Positions 33,788 through 47,478 of a DNA stretch of 64,000 nucleotides are shown here, one piece after another. The number at the start of each line of letters is the position of its first letter. The stretch's first letter is position 1. The notes beneath the pieces were generated by a model, which was not told where the DNA came from, did not search any database, and worked only from the letters and a program-made list of their open reading frames with translations. Where the stretch lies: positions 13,749,141 through 13,813,140 of the forward strand of contig CM040763.1 of NCBI GenBank assembly GCA_022829145.1, in the 5' to 3' direction. The stretch comes from Albula goreensis. Lineage: Eukaryota; Chordata; Actinopteri; Albuliformes; Albulidae. The position numbers and the translations under genes are program-made.

Positions 33788-35574
33788 AAACTAAATAAGA
33801 CAAAAAACCAAACTTCAACAGCCAGAGAAGAGGGAAGATTATGTCAACAGTTTTATTGAAGGGTGTTCTGGATGCATCCGCACGTAAGTGTTCAAACAAC
33901 ATCTGCAGAACTCTTCCTGCTCTGTGCACTTGCTCCTGCTGACATAAAAGTGTCTTGGAGTCTGTCTAAGGACCGAATGATCCGTCAAGTGTTTTACTTT
34001 TGTACGCTAATCCAGCAGACCTGACATTTAGATTGTCAGGCTGGTCAGAGGACTGGGGCTGTGTGTAGACTCTCGCATAACATCAAAATCAGGGCAGAAC
34101 CAACTGATGTCTGAATGAGGATACAACTTCTGAAACCCGTTAATTTCATTCCCATCACGAATTCCTTTTAAAGCAGCTCTCGATTCACCGCAATCCCAAA
34201 GCACAAGCCCCAAAGTGTCCCATCTGTCTGTCTCTAATTATCAGGGACTGTGATATAGCATTCTTTTTGCCTTTCAACAGAAAAACATCTGCAGACAAAA
34301 ATGTATATGAAGGAGGGCAACCCCCCCTTCCATTTCTGAAATGAGATATACATCACTGTCTGCAGTCATATTTATTAAAGGAACTTTAAATCTGCCACAT
34401 TACATTATTTAATCTAGATGGCTGGGACTGTTTGCACTCCATTCTTCCATTATATTCATTTCCTTACAGACATAAAATGATCAGATGAAGGCTCAGAGCT
34501 ACAGAGCTCAACCTGCAAATTGTATATTTCTGAACATTGTAAAGCTTCATATTTCCAGTAGCATATGTATGCTTTAGCAGTAACTGCAGGTTTTTAATCT
34601 ATAAAGCAAATGATTTCTAATAAAAAATGTTAGAATCCTATAATTCTAGGCTGTCTGTATTGGCAAGCCTTGAATACCATCTGCCAAGTTATTTTTTGGC
34701 AGGGAATACTCCATACTGTACCTACCAAGGGCAAAAGAGTCTTGCGGTAGTGATACAGTGTGATGATGTTCAAATGCAGTCGTAATCCTGAGTTGTAAAT
34801 GTCAAGCTGAATTTAGCATTTAGCAAAACTGCAACCCAAACAAAAAGGTGGGATCTATACTATGGTCTGGCAAATCTGATGCAACATACTGTGCCAAACA
34901 TTATGTGGTTACAAATTTTCATTGACTATAATGTCTTACTTCATCTGCCATAGAAAGATATGGCATGTTAAACTGTCTGTTCTCGTAAGGCACCAGTTCA
35001 ATCTGTGATCTTGGATCTACTTTGATTTAAAAGTCTTAAAGAGTTGCCCTTATAAGGTCTCAAAGTATCTTTGACTGAATCCCAGTCTTAGAATTTTCTT
35101 TCAGATTTTTCTTTCACGTGTGATGCAACGAGAGAGGAAACCAAATGAGGGAAGAGGTGCCAACAGAGAAGAAACAAAGATGGCATTGCTTTGGAATGGT
35201 GTTGATGTAGCGGTACCACAACAGCATTTTTTAATTATTTTTTTGGTATGCAGACAGATTTCAGGAATTGTGTTTTTGCACATGTATATGTTTTGTGTAT
35301 CTAATCTAACTTGGCTCACTGTAATAGATAATTTCCCCCCATTTTCTGAGCTATGTTGTCAGTCTCATTGCAAGCCTCCCTCAGATTCAGGGGGAAGTGA
35401 CCGCACCCATTTTATATGGTGATTGGCCTCCACATTTTTCACACTGCAGATGTAGCACCAATCACGGGTTCAACATACGTTCAAGTTTATAAGCCTCTGG
35501 GCACACATCAGTGAGGTGATATTGATTCACCTGCAGTATCAGCAGTTCAGTGTAACTAGTGTACGACCTACTTT

Positions 35575-35740
35575 TCTAGCCAAAGCTAAGACACTTGTTG
35601 CCTCACCAGAGTGGATCTCCTGCCACAGCAAGTAGTATCACGAGTGGGATGCAGAATGCAGTGTTGGACTACTAATAAGTGCTTTTTGAGTTTGTATCCC
35701 ACCTGTGGTGCAGGCTGAAGGCACCAGAGGGCCTTTTTTA
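35575..35740 (+). repeat. Possible SINE relic
   Basis: TTTGAGTTTGTATCCCACC near 35686-35704 resembles a decayed tRNA B-box, followed by a CTGTGGTGCAGGCTGAAGG sequence; upstream there is a GTAACTAGTGTACGACC stretch. Weak resemblance only. Confidence 0.18.
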
Positions 35741-36788
35741 GCCTGCAAACATATTATTGTTTGCAATGGTATGCTATGCTCTGCAAGTGTTTATACTCTC
35801 TTGCTTTTAGGACGACAGAAATCCTTAAATTATTCTGTGTGTTATCACGGTCCGTTCCTCTATGCTGTTTAATTTTACAGCCCACTGATGCCTGGCCTGG
35901 AGACACAGTATCTCTCATATGCTGAGGAGAGGCCGGCCTTCAGATCCAAAATCTAAAGCTCCAGCGGAAAGCTGTTTGATGGCGAGAGCCAGCCATAGTT
36001 TAAATACAGCCGGCTGCTCCAGTCAGACCAGAGTCAGAACGGGAGACGTCTGATAAACTAAACACAGGCCCATTGAGGCGTGACCCCACCACCCCTTAAC
36101 TGCCATAAGAGGCCCTATCCAAACACAAAATCAAATAAATGAGCAGATCTGTGATTCACCAGCATGATGAGATCACTCTGAAGCCATTTCTTTCCTTCCT
36201 TACTCCAACTCTTCCGTGCTCAGGCTCTGTTATTTTAAGGGCACCTAAGGTTACTCCCTGAAAATGGATACCCTCTGAGAGAATAAAGTTTGAATATTCT
36301 GTCCCAGACAATTAAAAATGAACAGCTTTGTTAAGGTTCTTGATCAAAGTTTGCACTACCATTAGAGGGAAGAATCATTTTAGAACCAAATTTGATGTGT
36401 CAAATCAAACAAATTCCTGACATTACACTTTTTCCCCTTAAACCATAGAGTCACATAATAATGTATACAGCACGAAAGGTGATGATGTCATCTACATTGA
36501 GCAGCTCCCTGTTGTCAAGGTTACTCCATACAGATGACATGCTACAGCTCGGATATTTGCTATTAGTATCTCACTTAACTTACGCATTGCTCATGGACCA
36601 CAAGCAGCAGTACTCCATGCCGCCAACACCCGCTTGAAAAATTGCAACCTTCATGTTACATCTAATTTCTATGCTCGTACTAACACCAGTAACACAGTTT
36701 ATCCAAGCATGACCCCAGGTGCCATTTTAATATGATGCTGGAACAGTGTAATCACATGACCTGGGGTGGCCTATGTACATTTCCATCA

Positions 36789-36959
<171 letters not shown>

Positions 36960-37660
36960 TTAATAGAACTGCTCTCTTGGGTTGGGGAAAACTATATTTC
37001 AAATGAAATAAAATTGCAACTGAGTTCACTCACAAAAATCATTGAAATTCAGTATATAAACCAAAAAAGGCTAGAATGTTTTACTTAGACTTTGTGAAAA
37101 ATTAAATAAATGTCAAATACTGCCCTTGGCTTTCCTGAGTTAGAGTGGAATTGAACCCCAATCCAACTATACTCATACTTTAGCAAATTACACTTAAATA
37201 TTTATGATTTGTACATTTACAAAGAAAAAGACAAAGCATACATATTTGCCCAGGTATAATTTGCAACATTCAGTATAGAGTAGGGCTGGGGTTCAATTCA
37301 ATTTCAATTCAGGAAATTATTTGAAATTCAATTTATTCAAACCAACTCTCCAGAAGTTTAAAAAAATTCCTAAAATATGAAACTTTATCCTGTGTATCAA
37401 GCCTAACAACGGCAGAGCCAAACCTGAAAATAATTCAAAGTGATACATGGCTGCATAGGAATAAAACACGAACAGCAAGATGAATATGCTTGAACTTCAT
37501 TACCTCACATATTAACGAGTTATGGCCTGGTGAGCTTCCACGTAGCTATGGTATCATGCGAAAAGGCTCAATCGGGCTTATAGTCACATGAGAAACAGTA
37601 ACATTTGGTGCAGAGCAGTGACAGTGATTTTAACGGCCCCAGAATACCTCTTCCCAGCAC

Positions 37661-37698
37661 CACCCTACCCCCCCCCCCCACCCCTACCCCCCACCCAA
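37661..37698. repeat. C-rich low-complexity tract
   Basis: Runs of C, including an uninterrupted 13-base run ending at 37679, interrupted by single A or TA. Confidence 0.85.
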
Positions 37699-40186
37699 GA
37701 GCAGCAGTAACAGGTTTCTCTATTCAGGCCTATTTGACTGCAGCAGCTCTGCATGGCTGTTAGCTCCACGCCCACGCCTTCCCCCAGCCACAGAGCTGAC
37801 TGGCCGACTGTCAGGCACAGTGGGTTTCTCCCTACCACTCTAGGATGTAGAGTTTACCCTTTTTTTTAACTCCCACTTTTTTTTCACACTCCATCACATG
37901 AGCGATCCTCAGAGACCAGGAGTGGTGCGATTAGCTAATTTCTCTTACGCTGATGGAAACAGACGATGCCTAGAAAGAAGAGGAGTTGCTGGGGCAGAAC
38001 AAACGCGCCGTGGCTGTCTGGGTGCTGCCAAGAGCTAAAGAACTGCGGGAGGAGCAACAGCAGCTGCAGCCCAGCCACTATTTCTGGCGTGGTCATGTGA
38101 CCATTACATAAGCCCATTTTTCTTGCTCTGAAAAACAGTAAACGGGCGACAGAGGAAGCGGGACGATGCCCCGCACGCGTTTTTTTCTGGACGGAGCAAA
38201 GTCAAACTGGATAACTCCATGCCCTTCTGCACATGGCGCTTCCCATTCTGCTGAATCTGGTTAATCATTGTCTGGATCAATCATTCGCACAACGGGTAAT
38301 CAAACTTCCCATGTTTGACTTTTTTTTTAGATATTTGTGAAGGGTGGGCTTAGCAACTATCCTCTTTACTAGGATGTTTATCTAAGTTCCACATAAAATA
38401 GGAGATAACTCATACTAACCCCCAATTTCTCAATAAGAAACGATTTCCAGCAATTCCTGGATTTACTAGCGGATTCATGACTGATACTTTTCCAGTAATG
38501 AATACACTAAGGTTTGAGTCAACAACAGCAATGAAAATAGCACTTCCAATCCATAGCAGTTTGAGCCATTACACATTTTTCTAGAACCTAGCAAATGTAA
38601 TGGGTGCAAAATCAGGTGGGCTCCACTAACCTGCTTCTGGTAAAACCTGGGATGGATTCAATCACAATGTGGCTCATTAGGCTGCAATTACAATTGTTGT
38701 CCTACTACAGTTACAGTTACAGTTGAAGTCCCAGTGACCCCATTGTTTAATTGTGTCATGAAACAAAATGTCATGACGGGCATTGCGACAGAAGTGTGTG
38801 AGGCTGATTGAGATGTTTGAAACAGACGCCAAACACGCAGGGAAACTCCTGCAGAGGCCTCTGCTCCAGTTTTAGCCTGTGACGTTCAGCACTGACAGCC
38901 ATAAATTAAGAAGGAGTCTACCTGTCAACTTCAAAGCAAGCGTTTCAAGGAAAGAAATCATGTTAACATGAAAAAAGGGACTCCTCTTACCTTGGTTTCC
39001 AGAAAAGTTACTTCAGTAGAATCTACTCTTATTTTGGCTTGATTAGCAAGCCAATGTGCAGAGGGCATTACGTTTATGGCAGATGTGCAAAACTGCTAAT
39101 TTAAGAATTAAGAAATTTAAGAATATCCAACAGAGATACACTTTGTCATGTGTACTGATATTGAGACACCTGCATACATTATTTTAGTTATTAAGGTGTA
39201 AAACTGAATGTTAATGTTTAAAATGTATTCAAAAATTCATTAAAAAATACAAATAATAATAATTCAAATAATACAAAATTCACAAAACTACAATCGGATG
39301 TCCATGGACCTATTTGGCCCCCTAAATATCTGATGTCACTACATTCCATTTTAGCTGAGAGACTTATTTAAACCTGTGGATTTACTTTATTTAAGACTGC
39401 ATTCCAGTGTGCTATACCTAATATGTGCTTTGGAAATGTTTGCCACAGAGGTCCATATATAAAGCACTATGTGTTAAACCCTGTCTCCCCTCCCCTGTCT
39501 CAGTATCCAGCCATTTTCAGGCCATCTCTCCTGCTTTTTTGATCACACGAGTAAACGGTGACACATCTGTAGATCCACACAGGGTGCCTGTCCCAACAGT
39601 GATTCACATCTCCACACTCTCCGTTTCATGCCTGAAAAGATTATGTTCTGCCAATTGGGAAAACTCCACAGAGATTATCCTCAAATTAGTCACCAACATC
39701 TTCTGCTGCAGTTTGGATTCATGGAATTTTCCTCACAGTCTTCTGCTGGTGATTGACATCTCTGGCGACAGTCTCTTATCTGGGAGTCTACTGGATATAT
39801 GCTGCCTGCAGCTAGATTCAGTCTATGGATTCAGTCTAATATGCTCTACTTACTACTTATTAAGTTATTAGACACTACTGCCAAGGGGGACCTGTAAACA
39901 CAGCATGGTTCATACTTGACATATTCATCATTCATAAAGAAGAAATGTAATGAAACAATTATGTTAAGATCCTTTGGCACAGGTACACTAAAAAGTGCGC
40001 CCTATAACTGATTTCCCACTAACTGCTAGTCCATACTATTGTCCACACAACTGTGGTTTTCTTCACGTTGTCATGCTCTGATTACTCAGTGTAGCTGCCC
40101 TTCCCCCTTTCATACTTCAGTGACAACATGGCAGAAATATGCTTATGTTCAACTATATTCATTCCTTCAGTAACAATCCAACTGCA

Positions 40187-40471
40187 CCTCCTTCTTCCAG
40201 CCCTGACCTCTAACCTCTTCTTGTACCTTAGAGATGCTCCACTCTACACCATGAGAAGGACAGCCAATCACCTAACTAAATTAATCAACCAACTGCTCTT
40301 GGTCTTCACTCAAGTGATTAGCTGTATCAGGTAAGTTCCTGCTCAGTTGGAATGCAAACCTGCAGCCATGCTGTCCCTCTACTGATAAGACTGGCCATGG
40401 CTGCTGTGGAGCTTGCTGTGGCATCTCCCAGAGACAGGAAAAGGTCAAAGGTCAAAGCTGGAGGAAGGAGG
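40187..40471. repeat. Imperfect foldback (inverted) repeat
   Basis: The left arm 40187-40242 and the reverse complement of the right arm 40418-40471 align over about 55 nt at roughly three-quarters identity (both start CCTCCTTC-TCCAG and end GAGATGC). Weaker similarity continues outward (ATATTCATTCCTTCA against ATATCCACTCACTCA) and inward (GGACAGC, CCAACTG). This looks like two opposed copies of one repeat or a decayed foldback transposon. Confidence 0.55.
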
Positions 40472-42303
40472 TCTGATATTGAGTGAGTGGATATAATTGG
40501 CTGATCGTGCTCTACAGTCTGACAGGTGTGAGCCCTGCCCACCTCACTGCCTCACAGCTCGTCACGCCTCACAGCCAGTCTGTCCCACAGCCGAACTGCC
40601 CTCTTCAGTGAAATCACAACAATCCAATACACCAATACAACCCAGAGCCTGGTGTTTGCTGTAAACAATCACACAACCGTTCAACCACATAATTCAGGTG
40701 CACCTCTTAACGCTCTGCAGCCTTTTTAAATTACATAATTAATCCAATTCATCTTGGGGAACGGCTCTTTACTTTTATATTTAGCTTTTGCCTGAAAGGG
40801 CAATTCCCTTTACTAACAGCAAAAGATTTTTAAACATAAGGATGCCCTAGAACTCCCACTAGCTTTGACATACTTTATAACAACTGCTCAACAATTATGG
40901 TATGTGCGGTGAAAGGAAACTGTAATTAAAGCAACACACACACAAAAAAAATCGGCTCATACAATGCAGTGCTTTACACAATACCAGACTCCCTCTGTCT
41001 TATTTGCTTACACACAAAAGCATATCCTCTGACCATTGTCTCATTTTGCATTGATGTCAAAGAACAAAGTTATCATCTAGGAGATGGAAAAGATGACAGA
41101 TAATAAAAATATCAGAGCCTGGGGCGTGAATGACACGGGTCATTTCAGGACAGAGTGAATTAAGGTCACGTAAAGCCGCTTTGGCTTTTTAACAGTCACT
41201 CAGAGAAACTTGATAATTGGCCATTTCCTGTCATTGTATGGTATTGATGACATTACATTATTTATGTGCTCAGTGCATGCCCTCTTCCAGGGTGTCTGAC
41301 ACAAGTTACTGTTTTCAACATTAGCCATTTCAGAAATGGGATGATTACATAAGAGGTTTGGGTAAAACAACCTTTCCTAAGGGCAGAGCAGCAGTCCTGG
41401 ATTAAAACCTTTGGAGTGTTCAAATTCTCTGTTCTCCCAGAGATACAGTTGATAATACAAAGATGTTGTGCTGAATCTCTTTTGCAACAGATTTTCAGGG
41501 ACAATGAGACATTCACAGCTGCCAGTGTGCTGGTGCGTACCGTTTAACATGAAAACAGGGTCCTGAGCGTAGCTGTGATGCTAATCCAGTATAATCGAGA
41601 GTGAGAGAAAAGTGTGAAAATATAGCGGCGGCGACAGCAGGGGAGATGCTGAATGTGCTCTTTTCATCCGCAACAATGAGGTAAGACATGGGAAATTCAC
41701 TCCACTTTACATACAGACACACGCAGCCCATGTGAGAACAGTTGGGGCTTTGTGTGAGAGTCAGTGCCCCGCGGCTCAGGCCCTCCATGAGCTGCTTAAC
41801 TGGTCAGCGTATGTCTCAGCCACATTCCTGCCATGCAGTTCGGCCAAAGCGCCACGGCCTGAACGGTCCTGACCGTTACTGACCCACAACTCTATATACA
41901 GTTTTTATACAACAGTAAGGGAGAAACTGAGTGAGACTTGCTTTAACTCCAATCATATACCACCCCTTTGAGCATCAGCAGTAAACTGGCCTGAAGAAGG
42001 GCTAGCATTATAACACATTATTGCATTGCTTCATTGTGTTGCATCAATACTCAGATGTTTGAGTATTATAGCCATGTTATATTGCAAATGTGCATTATAT
42101 TAGATATGGTTTGTGTACATTTTCAAGCTGTCAAAATGACAGTCAGGGTTTTATTTACACATCACAAACTTGTGGTCCACGCAATATATTTCATAAAGCT
42201 GAGCAAATATCGGAACTATGACAGCTGGTCATGAGCTAAGGGAATCAAACTAGCTAAATCTAGGCACTTCCAAACAGTTCATAAAAGTCTTCTCCTTCTG
42301 CAG

Positions 42304-42353
42304 ATATTATTATTATTATTATTATTATTACTATTATTCTTATTATTATTATT
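42304..42353. repeat. (ATT)n trinucleotide repeat
   Basis: About 16 ATT units with CTATT and TCT interruptions. Confidence 0.9.
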
Positions 42354-43324
42354 TGATTGGAAACTCTCTGTGACAAAGGTGAAATCCTTTGCTCAAAGGT
42401 AAAACTGTGACTGTATAGAGAGGCCATGCATTTTGTTGAGCGTGAGGCTGCCACTATTTACATAAAAACTATCGAATCGCAAGATGCAATAAAGCCAGAA
42501 TGAGTTTATTTTTCACAAGTTTCCCAAATTCAGTCAATGAATCTTTGTTACTTCTGCCTGTACTACTGCAAAACAGAGAAAATGTCTCTCCTCCTTTGAA
42601 CAATAAATCAATTCATATTGTCCACAAAGGAATGTAAATATAGGTTTAGAGTTATTTTTCTTCTTTCTTCTACTTCTGCATGAGTCGACTCAGTTGGTAT
42701 TCTGTCTAACCAAGCAACGCAACACAAAGTCTACTTCTGTGGCAACGGAAAACCTACTTATTTCCCCAGAGAGGACAAGAGCAAGAGAGAAATGAAGAGA
42801 TGTATCAACTCCCAGCTGTACAGTATCCTTGGTAGTGTTTCCGCACTCTCATCTCATACACTGAGTGGAGAGCTTGAGCACTGAGACAGGGGTGCACACA
42901 GACTGCTGTTGTACTCTGGATCTCAGTGCTGACTCACCACATTTAGAAGCATAACTCTCTCAAGAGAGTGCTCTGCATCCAGTTCTAAATGTTTAGGAAT
43001 ACTGACAGTTACGCAATTTTAAAGAACATTCCCCTTAAAGCTATTAAACAGATCATCTTTACTAGGAGGAAATGTCATTGTGAAAAATAAGCACTTTTCA
43101 CAATGATGCAAGTTTTCTCAATAGTTTTAATATTTGAAAAAAATAATAAAGAATTTAATTTCTTAAAAAAAAACCCTAATTAGTTTATCTATCCACCCCA
43201 AACCCAACAACAAGCAGAAGACCTTGCTTATTTTTTTGTCCAGCTAAATTCTTTGGGGTATAAGTAATAAAATAGAATTATGAAGCAAAATATAAATATT
43301 TTTAGACAATAAAGACTTTGGCTA

Positions 43325-44042
43325 CCCTCTTCCATCAGAACACCTTCAGTCCTTCCTGATATTCTGTTACACAAGTTGTTTCTAATGTGATATTCGACCA
43401 TTCCTCAAGAAAGCCTCCAGTTCTTTCAGAGATGAAACAGGTGGAAATATATGTTCCAGAACTTAAAAAGTTAAATGATTTTTATATCTAGTGATTGGGG
43501 AGGCCAAGGTGGTTGACTTCACCCTGGAGTTAATGAAGCCAGTCTTGAACCTGTGTAGTACAGAGCATTTTGGCATTACTATCTTGGAAGATGGAAAAAT
43601 CTTGAAGAAGCAATGCTTGCACCACAGGGTGTACCTGGTCACCTAAAATGGCTTCCTATTCCTTGGCCAAAATTCTACCATGCAAAAGAGCAATCAGAGC
43701 CAGGACTCCCACAGTTTGGCTGCCTGCAACATAACAGATCCACCACCGTATTTCACAGTTTGGAGCAGGAAATGTGGGTTGAAGGTTTCCTTTGGCTTTC
43801 CCAAAACATAAACCCATTCAGATTTTGGGTGAAGAGTAAAAGACAATTCATCCGGCCGTGCTACTTTATTCCACTGCTGTGAAATCCAGGTTTTATGCTC
43901 TTCACACCAGGTTATGCACTGACGTGCACTGACCTTGACTGAAAGTGGTTTCTGAATGGCAGCCATGCCATTAGAACCGTCTCTGTGAATATCACTCTGA
44001 TTGAGGCTGGGTCATTTGCGTGCAGTTTCATTTCCGTGCTAA
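43325..44042 (-). mobile_element. Tc1/mariner transposase relic in NR3C2 intron 3
   Basis: Read on the - strand from high to low coordinates, the conceptual translation runs through the familiar order of a fish Tc1-like transposase. It includes GMAAIQKPLSVK, the block WCEEHKTW (about 43900), SFTLHPKSEWVYVLGKPKET and then TVKYGGGSVM (about 43720). Later come VQDWLH-LQGEVNHL (about 43550) and a C-terminal LKELEAFLEEW-type segment (about 43420) in shifted frames. The first DDE region reads ARPDELSF where active copies have W-S/T-DES, so a catalytic Asp context is degraded. Internal stops and frameshifts are present. Terminal inverted repeats were not found, so the copy is dead and truncated. Confidence 0.85.
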
Positions 44043-44227
44043 TTTTTCAGGCTGGTGTTTTGTGGTTTTTAGGGACTGATCTAGCCTGCAAAGTTTTGTC
44101 TTCACCCTGTACAACTCTGTCTCCATCATCCATCTTGAATCCCCTATGTCTACGCCCCCTTCCAAGTGCTATAAAAACAGAACTTACTTTTCCTTCCTCT
44201 TTCCTTCCTTTTCACTTCATGTCATTT

Positions 44228-44246
44228 TCTCTCTCTCCCTCTCTCT

Positions 44247-44297
<51 letters not shown>

Positions 44298-44338
44298 CCT
44301 CCCTTCTCTCTCTCTCTCACCCCCCTCTTTCTCTCTCT
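44228..44338. repeat. CT-rich microsatellite
   Basis: Long (CT)n tract, pure over about 44256-44290, with CCCTCC interruptions. Ser/Leu open frames over it are artefacts. Confidence 0.92.
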
Positions 44339-46273
44339 ACTGCACTGAGGTTAGATGAGGTAATCCATCTGGCAGCAGAAATCACTGCTACTGTACAACC
44401 TGCAGAATATAAATGGGTTCCTCCAGGAGTGACGCTCAGCTCAGCGCTGGCCTGTCTCTGCTGTCAGGGGTTAAGTAAACACAGGGCCATGCATAAACCC
44501 TCATGCTGCTTTGTATCAATGCGATGAGAGGATCAGAGCTGCTCCCTGCACTGCTTCAGACAGTGAAAAACACACTGCTGAATGTAGATGTATGGTAATT
44601 AGAATATCAAGTTCTCTTGCCCCCCCCACCATCGCTAAACCAAATGCCTACAGAAACACCCTCAGTGGTCCTTCAGCCTGAGAAGCCACAATCTGTTTAA
44701 TCTGATCGTCAAATCTATGACTGCAAAAGCTCCACAGAGACACAAACTTAAAATGAATTCTTATTTAGTGAACAATTCATTATTTTTTTCTAAGGATACA
44801 CATCAGAATTTAAAGGGCCAGAGCACAGAAAACATGTTCAATCAGAGACTAGAAGCAATTATGGTTTCCTTATTAGCATGTTACACAAAGCACTGTTTAA
44901 TGGAACAGTTATTTGACTCATATCTCAACTGAGACACCACTTTTTTCATTATGGTTTGAAAACAAACTCAGAGACACTTTTCTCCCTCTTCTTAAAATGG
45001 GTTTATCTAGTGTGGTGTAAAAGCAGAGTTAAACCACCATTAAAAGCTTGTTCTGTTCATTTTATTGCAAGGTCTCTGGAGGTAGATTCACAAAAACAAT
45101 TTTGCATAAATTGATTTCAGACGGCAGAAAAGTAGATTATAGAGGAGAAGGGGCATCTGTAATTGAATGAGACAAACATGGTATTAAAGAGGCTTTGTGT
45201 GACTGTGTGAAGGTATGCAGATCGCACACCATGACCAAGCCAATGTCATGTGACATAATTATGCTAGATCAGCTGTGAGGTTCTAATGTTGAACTGCATG
45301 ACATGTCTTCAGGTCACTTGTATTTCAGTAGAGGAAATCAGCAAAGCTTAACCTTTGACAGCATTCACGGTTAACACAGAGCGCTTGGTAAGCCTGGTAA
45401 ACACACTGATAGCCTGTGAGCACCTTAAGAGGCACTAGGAGGAAGTAAAGCTGCAGAAACCAGGCCAGGGTAGGCCAACCCTACCACTGGTCACACGTCC
45501 TCCACAAAACTGATCTCTTCTGAAAAAAAACGTAGATTGTTTATGTGTTGTGAATAAATTTAATATTTTTACTGCACTAATGAAAATGAATGAAACTACA
45601 TTCACAAACAGTTCATACAATAGATTGGTAAATATTGAACATTTTCCTTGTGTTTCAAGGTCAGCTTCACCAAGTATGAATTTTATTTCCTGACGGGCAA
45701 TCCAAATGACTGAATGAATGCTGGATGTTTCCAATTGTCCCAAGCTCACATTTTGTCAGGATAATGAGGTTCAAAGAAAATCATTTTTCTAAATACTGGA
45801 ATGGCCACCTTAATGACCACTTTGCAGCCAGACTTCAAAAATCTCCTCCAAAAGAGTAACATCCCTATAACAGTGTCCCAATCGATGCACTGTAAATGAC
45901 AGTGATATCAAAGGCAGCTGCACTGATAGCAGGCCTTAATATTTCAGTTTCATAACATCTGACAAGACCTCACAAGGAGGCACTTGTACACACTTGTACA
46001 TAAATACTCATATTGTCTCTTCTGAAAACCCACTTCACAGTGAGTTATTTATGAGATATTTGATCATGTCAGGCTCTGACAAAAAAGTAATCACAGACAC
46101 ACAATAGCACAAAAAAGCACAAAAGAAGGATTTTATATTCATAAAACATAACAAACTGCGGTTCCATGGGGTCACCCAGTGTATTGCATGAAAACATACC
46201 CTATGGTTTATCTTCTCATCAAAACAGGTTACACAAGTATACTACAGAGACAATAGAAAGCAGAATACTGTAC

Positions 46274-46407
46274 CTTCGATGGCTCTCTTGAAGAACACCT
46301 TGCAGCTGCCACATGTGACCACCCCATAGTGACATCCAGAGGCTTCATCTCCGCACACGAGGCAGACTTTGGCCGATGACGAACCCGTCGACGAATTTCT
46401 GATTGAC
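46274..46407 (-). CDS. NR3C2: NR3C2 exon 3: first zinc finger of DNA-binding domain
   Basis: A 134-nt exon beginning (after one base completing a codon from exon 2) [20 protein letters not shown] and continuing [20 protein letters not shown] then RAIEG. It contains finger 1 with zinc ligands C-x2-C and C-x2-C. The P-box CGSCKV is the signature of receptors binding AGAACA-type glucocorticoid/mineralocorticoid response elements (MR, GR, PR, AR). GVVTCGSC and [10 protein letters not shown] match MR. The preceding Ser-rich residues are the end of the N-terminal region. Acceptor TTTATTTCAG; donor GAAG/GTACAG, which is a weaker donor than the others. Exon 2, encoding the long N-terminal domain, is not in the window. 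Confidence 0.97.
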
Positions 46408-47439
46408 CTGAAATAAACACAAAGACATTTCCATATTTTTAAACAGTAAAAACAAGAGCAAGTTTATCTTGAACCAAATATCGCAACCACACAACACAAA
46501 TTCAGCATTTAATCCAATAACGGCAGATTTTAATGACACCCCAGCGCCTAAGAATTGAAAAATACTGGCTTTTTATTGGATGACCGTACTATAAGGTCGA
46601 CCACAAAAAAAGGTCTGCCAAGAAAGGTCAAGCTTTCCCATCTACTGGATCACCAGAAATGCCAAGGCATAGCTTGGACAGAGGCAGGAGGATGAAGCAG
46701 GACTGTAAGAAAAGCAGAGAGAGCTGCAGATGCGAAGGAAGTAAATGAGATACGAGGGTAAGGCAGAGGATAACAGAGGCGGAACAGCGAGCGGAGGCAG
46801 GAGTCCTAATAGAGACAGAGGAGAGGGGAATGGCTGCTAAAAGAGACAGACAGGAGTGGTATGGCAGTTACACAGGTAGAACTTGCACAAGGTCAGGACA
46901 TTAAGGCAGCTGACACAGAGGCAGGGATGAGACACTGGTTTAAAGGTTCTACAGAATATGGGGGTGGGGGGGCTGAGACTTCGGAGGAGGGTTACCCACA
47001 TGTTTGTGTTGGTGTTGGCTAAATTAAATGCATTCATAACGTGAACGAAGAGGAATGCTGTGATAAAAATCACTTTCACTTACTTTCACTGTTTACTCTA
47101 TTGAGTGTTGAGCACCAAGGAACTCTTTTGATGTGTAGGGATGACAGAAATTCTTTGTGTCATTTTTCTTTCTCTTTTGCTGGAAATAAAGTGGCTTGTG
47201 TGAATGGTATTGTACTTCATGTGCATTTCAGGTCAGCAGGGCTTGCCTAAGGTTAGGTGCAACATTTTAAGGAACTTTAAATTGTAGAGTTAGTCAATGT
47301 GTCAGATACACAGAATGTCAAAGGGTTTGCTTAAGGACTGTGTCCTTTTTGACCCTGCACAGTTCACTGTATTCGTCTCATCAATAGGAAACACCACAAA
47401 AGGCTCTTAGCACCTCCAGAAAGACGGATAGGGAAAGAC

Positions 47440-47478
47440 TGAGTGAGTGAGAGACAGAGAGAGAGAGAGCGAGAGAGA
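47440..47478. repeat. (GA)n microsatellite
   Basis: GAGTGAGTGAGAGACAGAGA followed by GAGAGAGCGAGAGAGA; a short imperfect GA array. Confidence 0.85.

Noticed and set aside
33563..33929. Cys/Val-rich open frames
   Set aside because: Translation of CA repeats on the opposite strand.
39425..39871. 148-codon + strand open frame, the longest not explained by a known exon or a repeat
   Set aside because: No recognisable domain, composition Ser/Leu/Cys-rich as expected from pyrimidine-rich DNA, inside an NR3C2 intron, no splice or promoter context.
46262..46273. Alternative donor giving the four-residue insert between MR zinc fingers reported in mammals
   Set aside because: Twelve bases into the intron the sequence is GC rather than GT, so the mammalian-type cryptic donor is not present.
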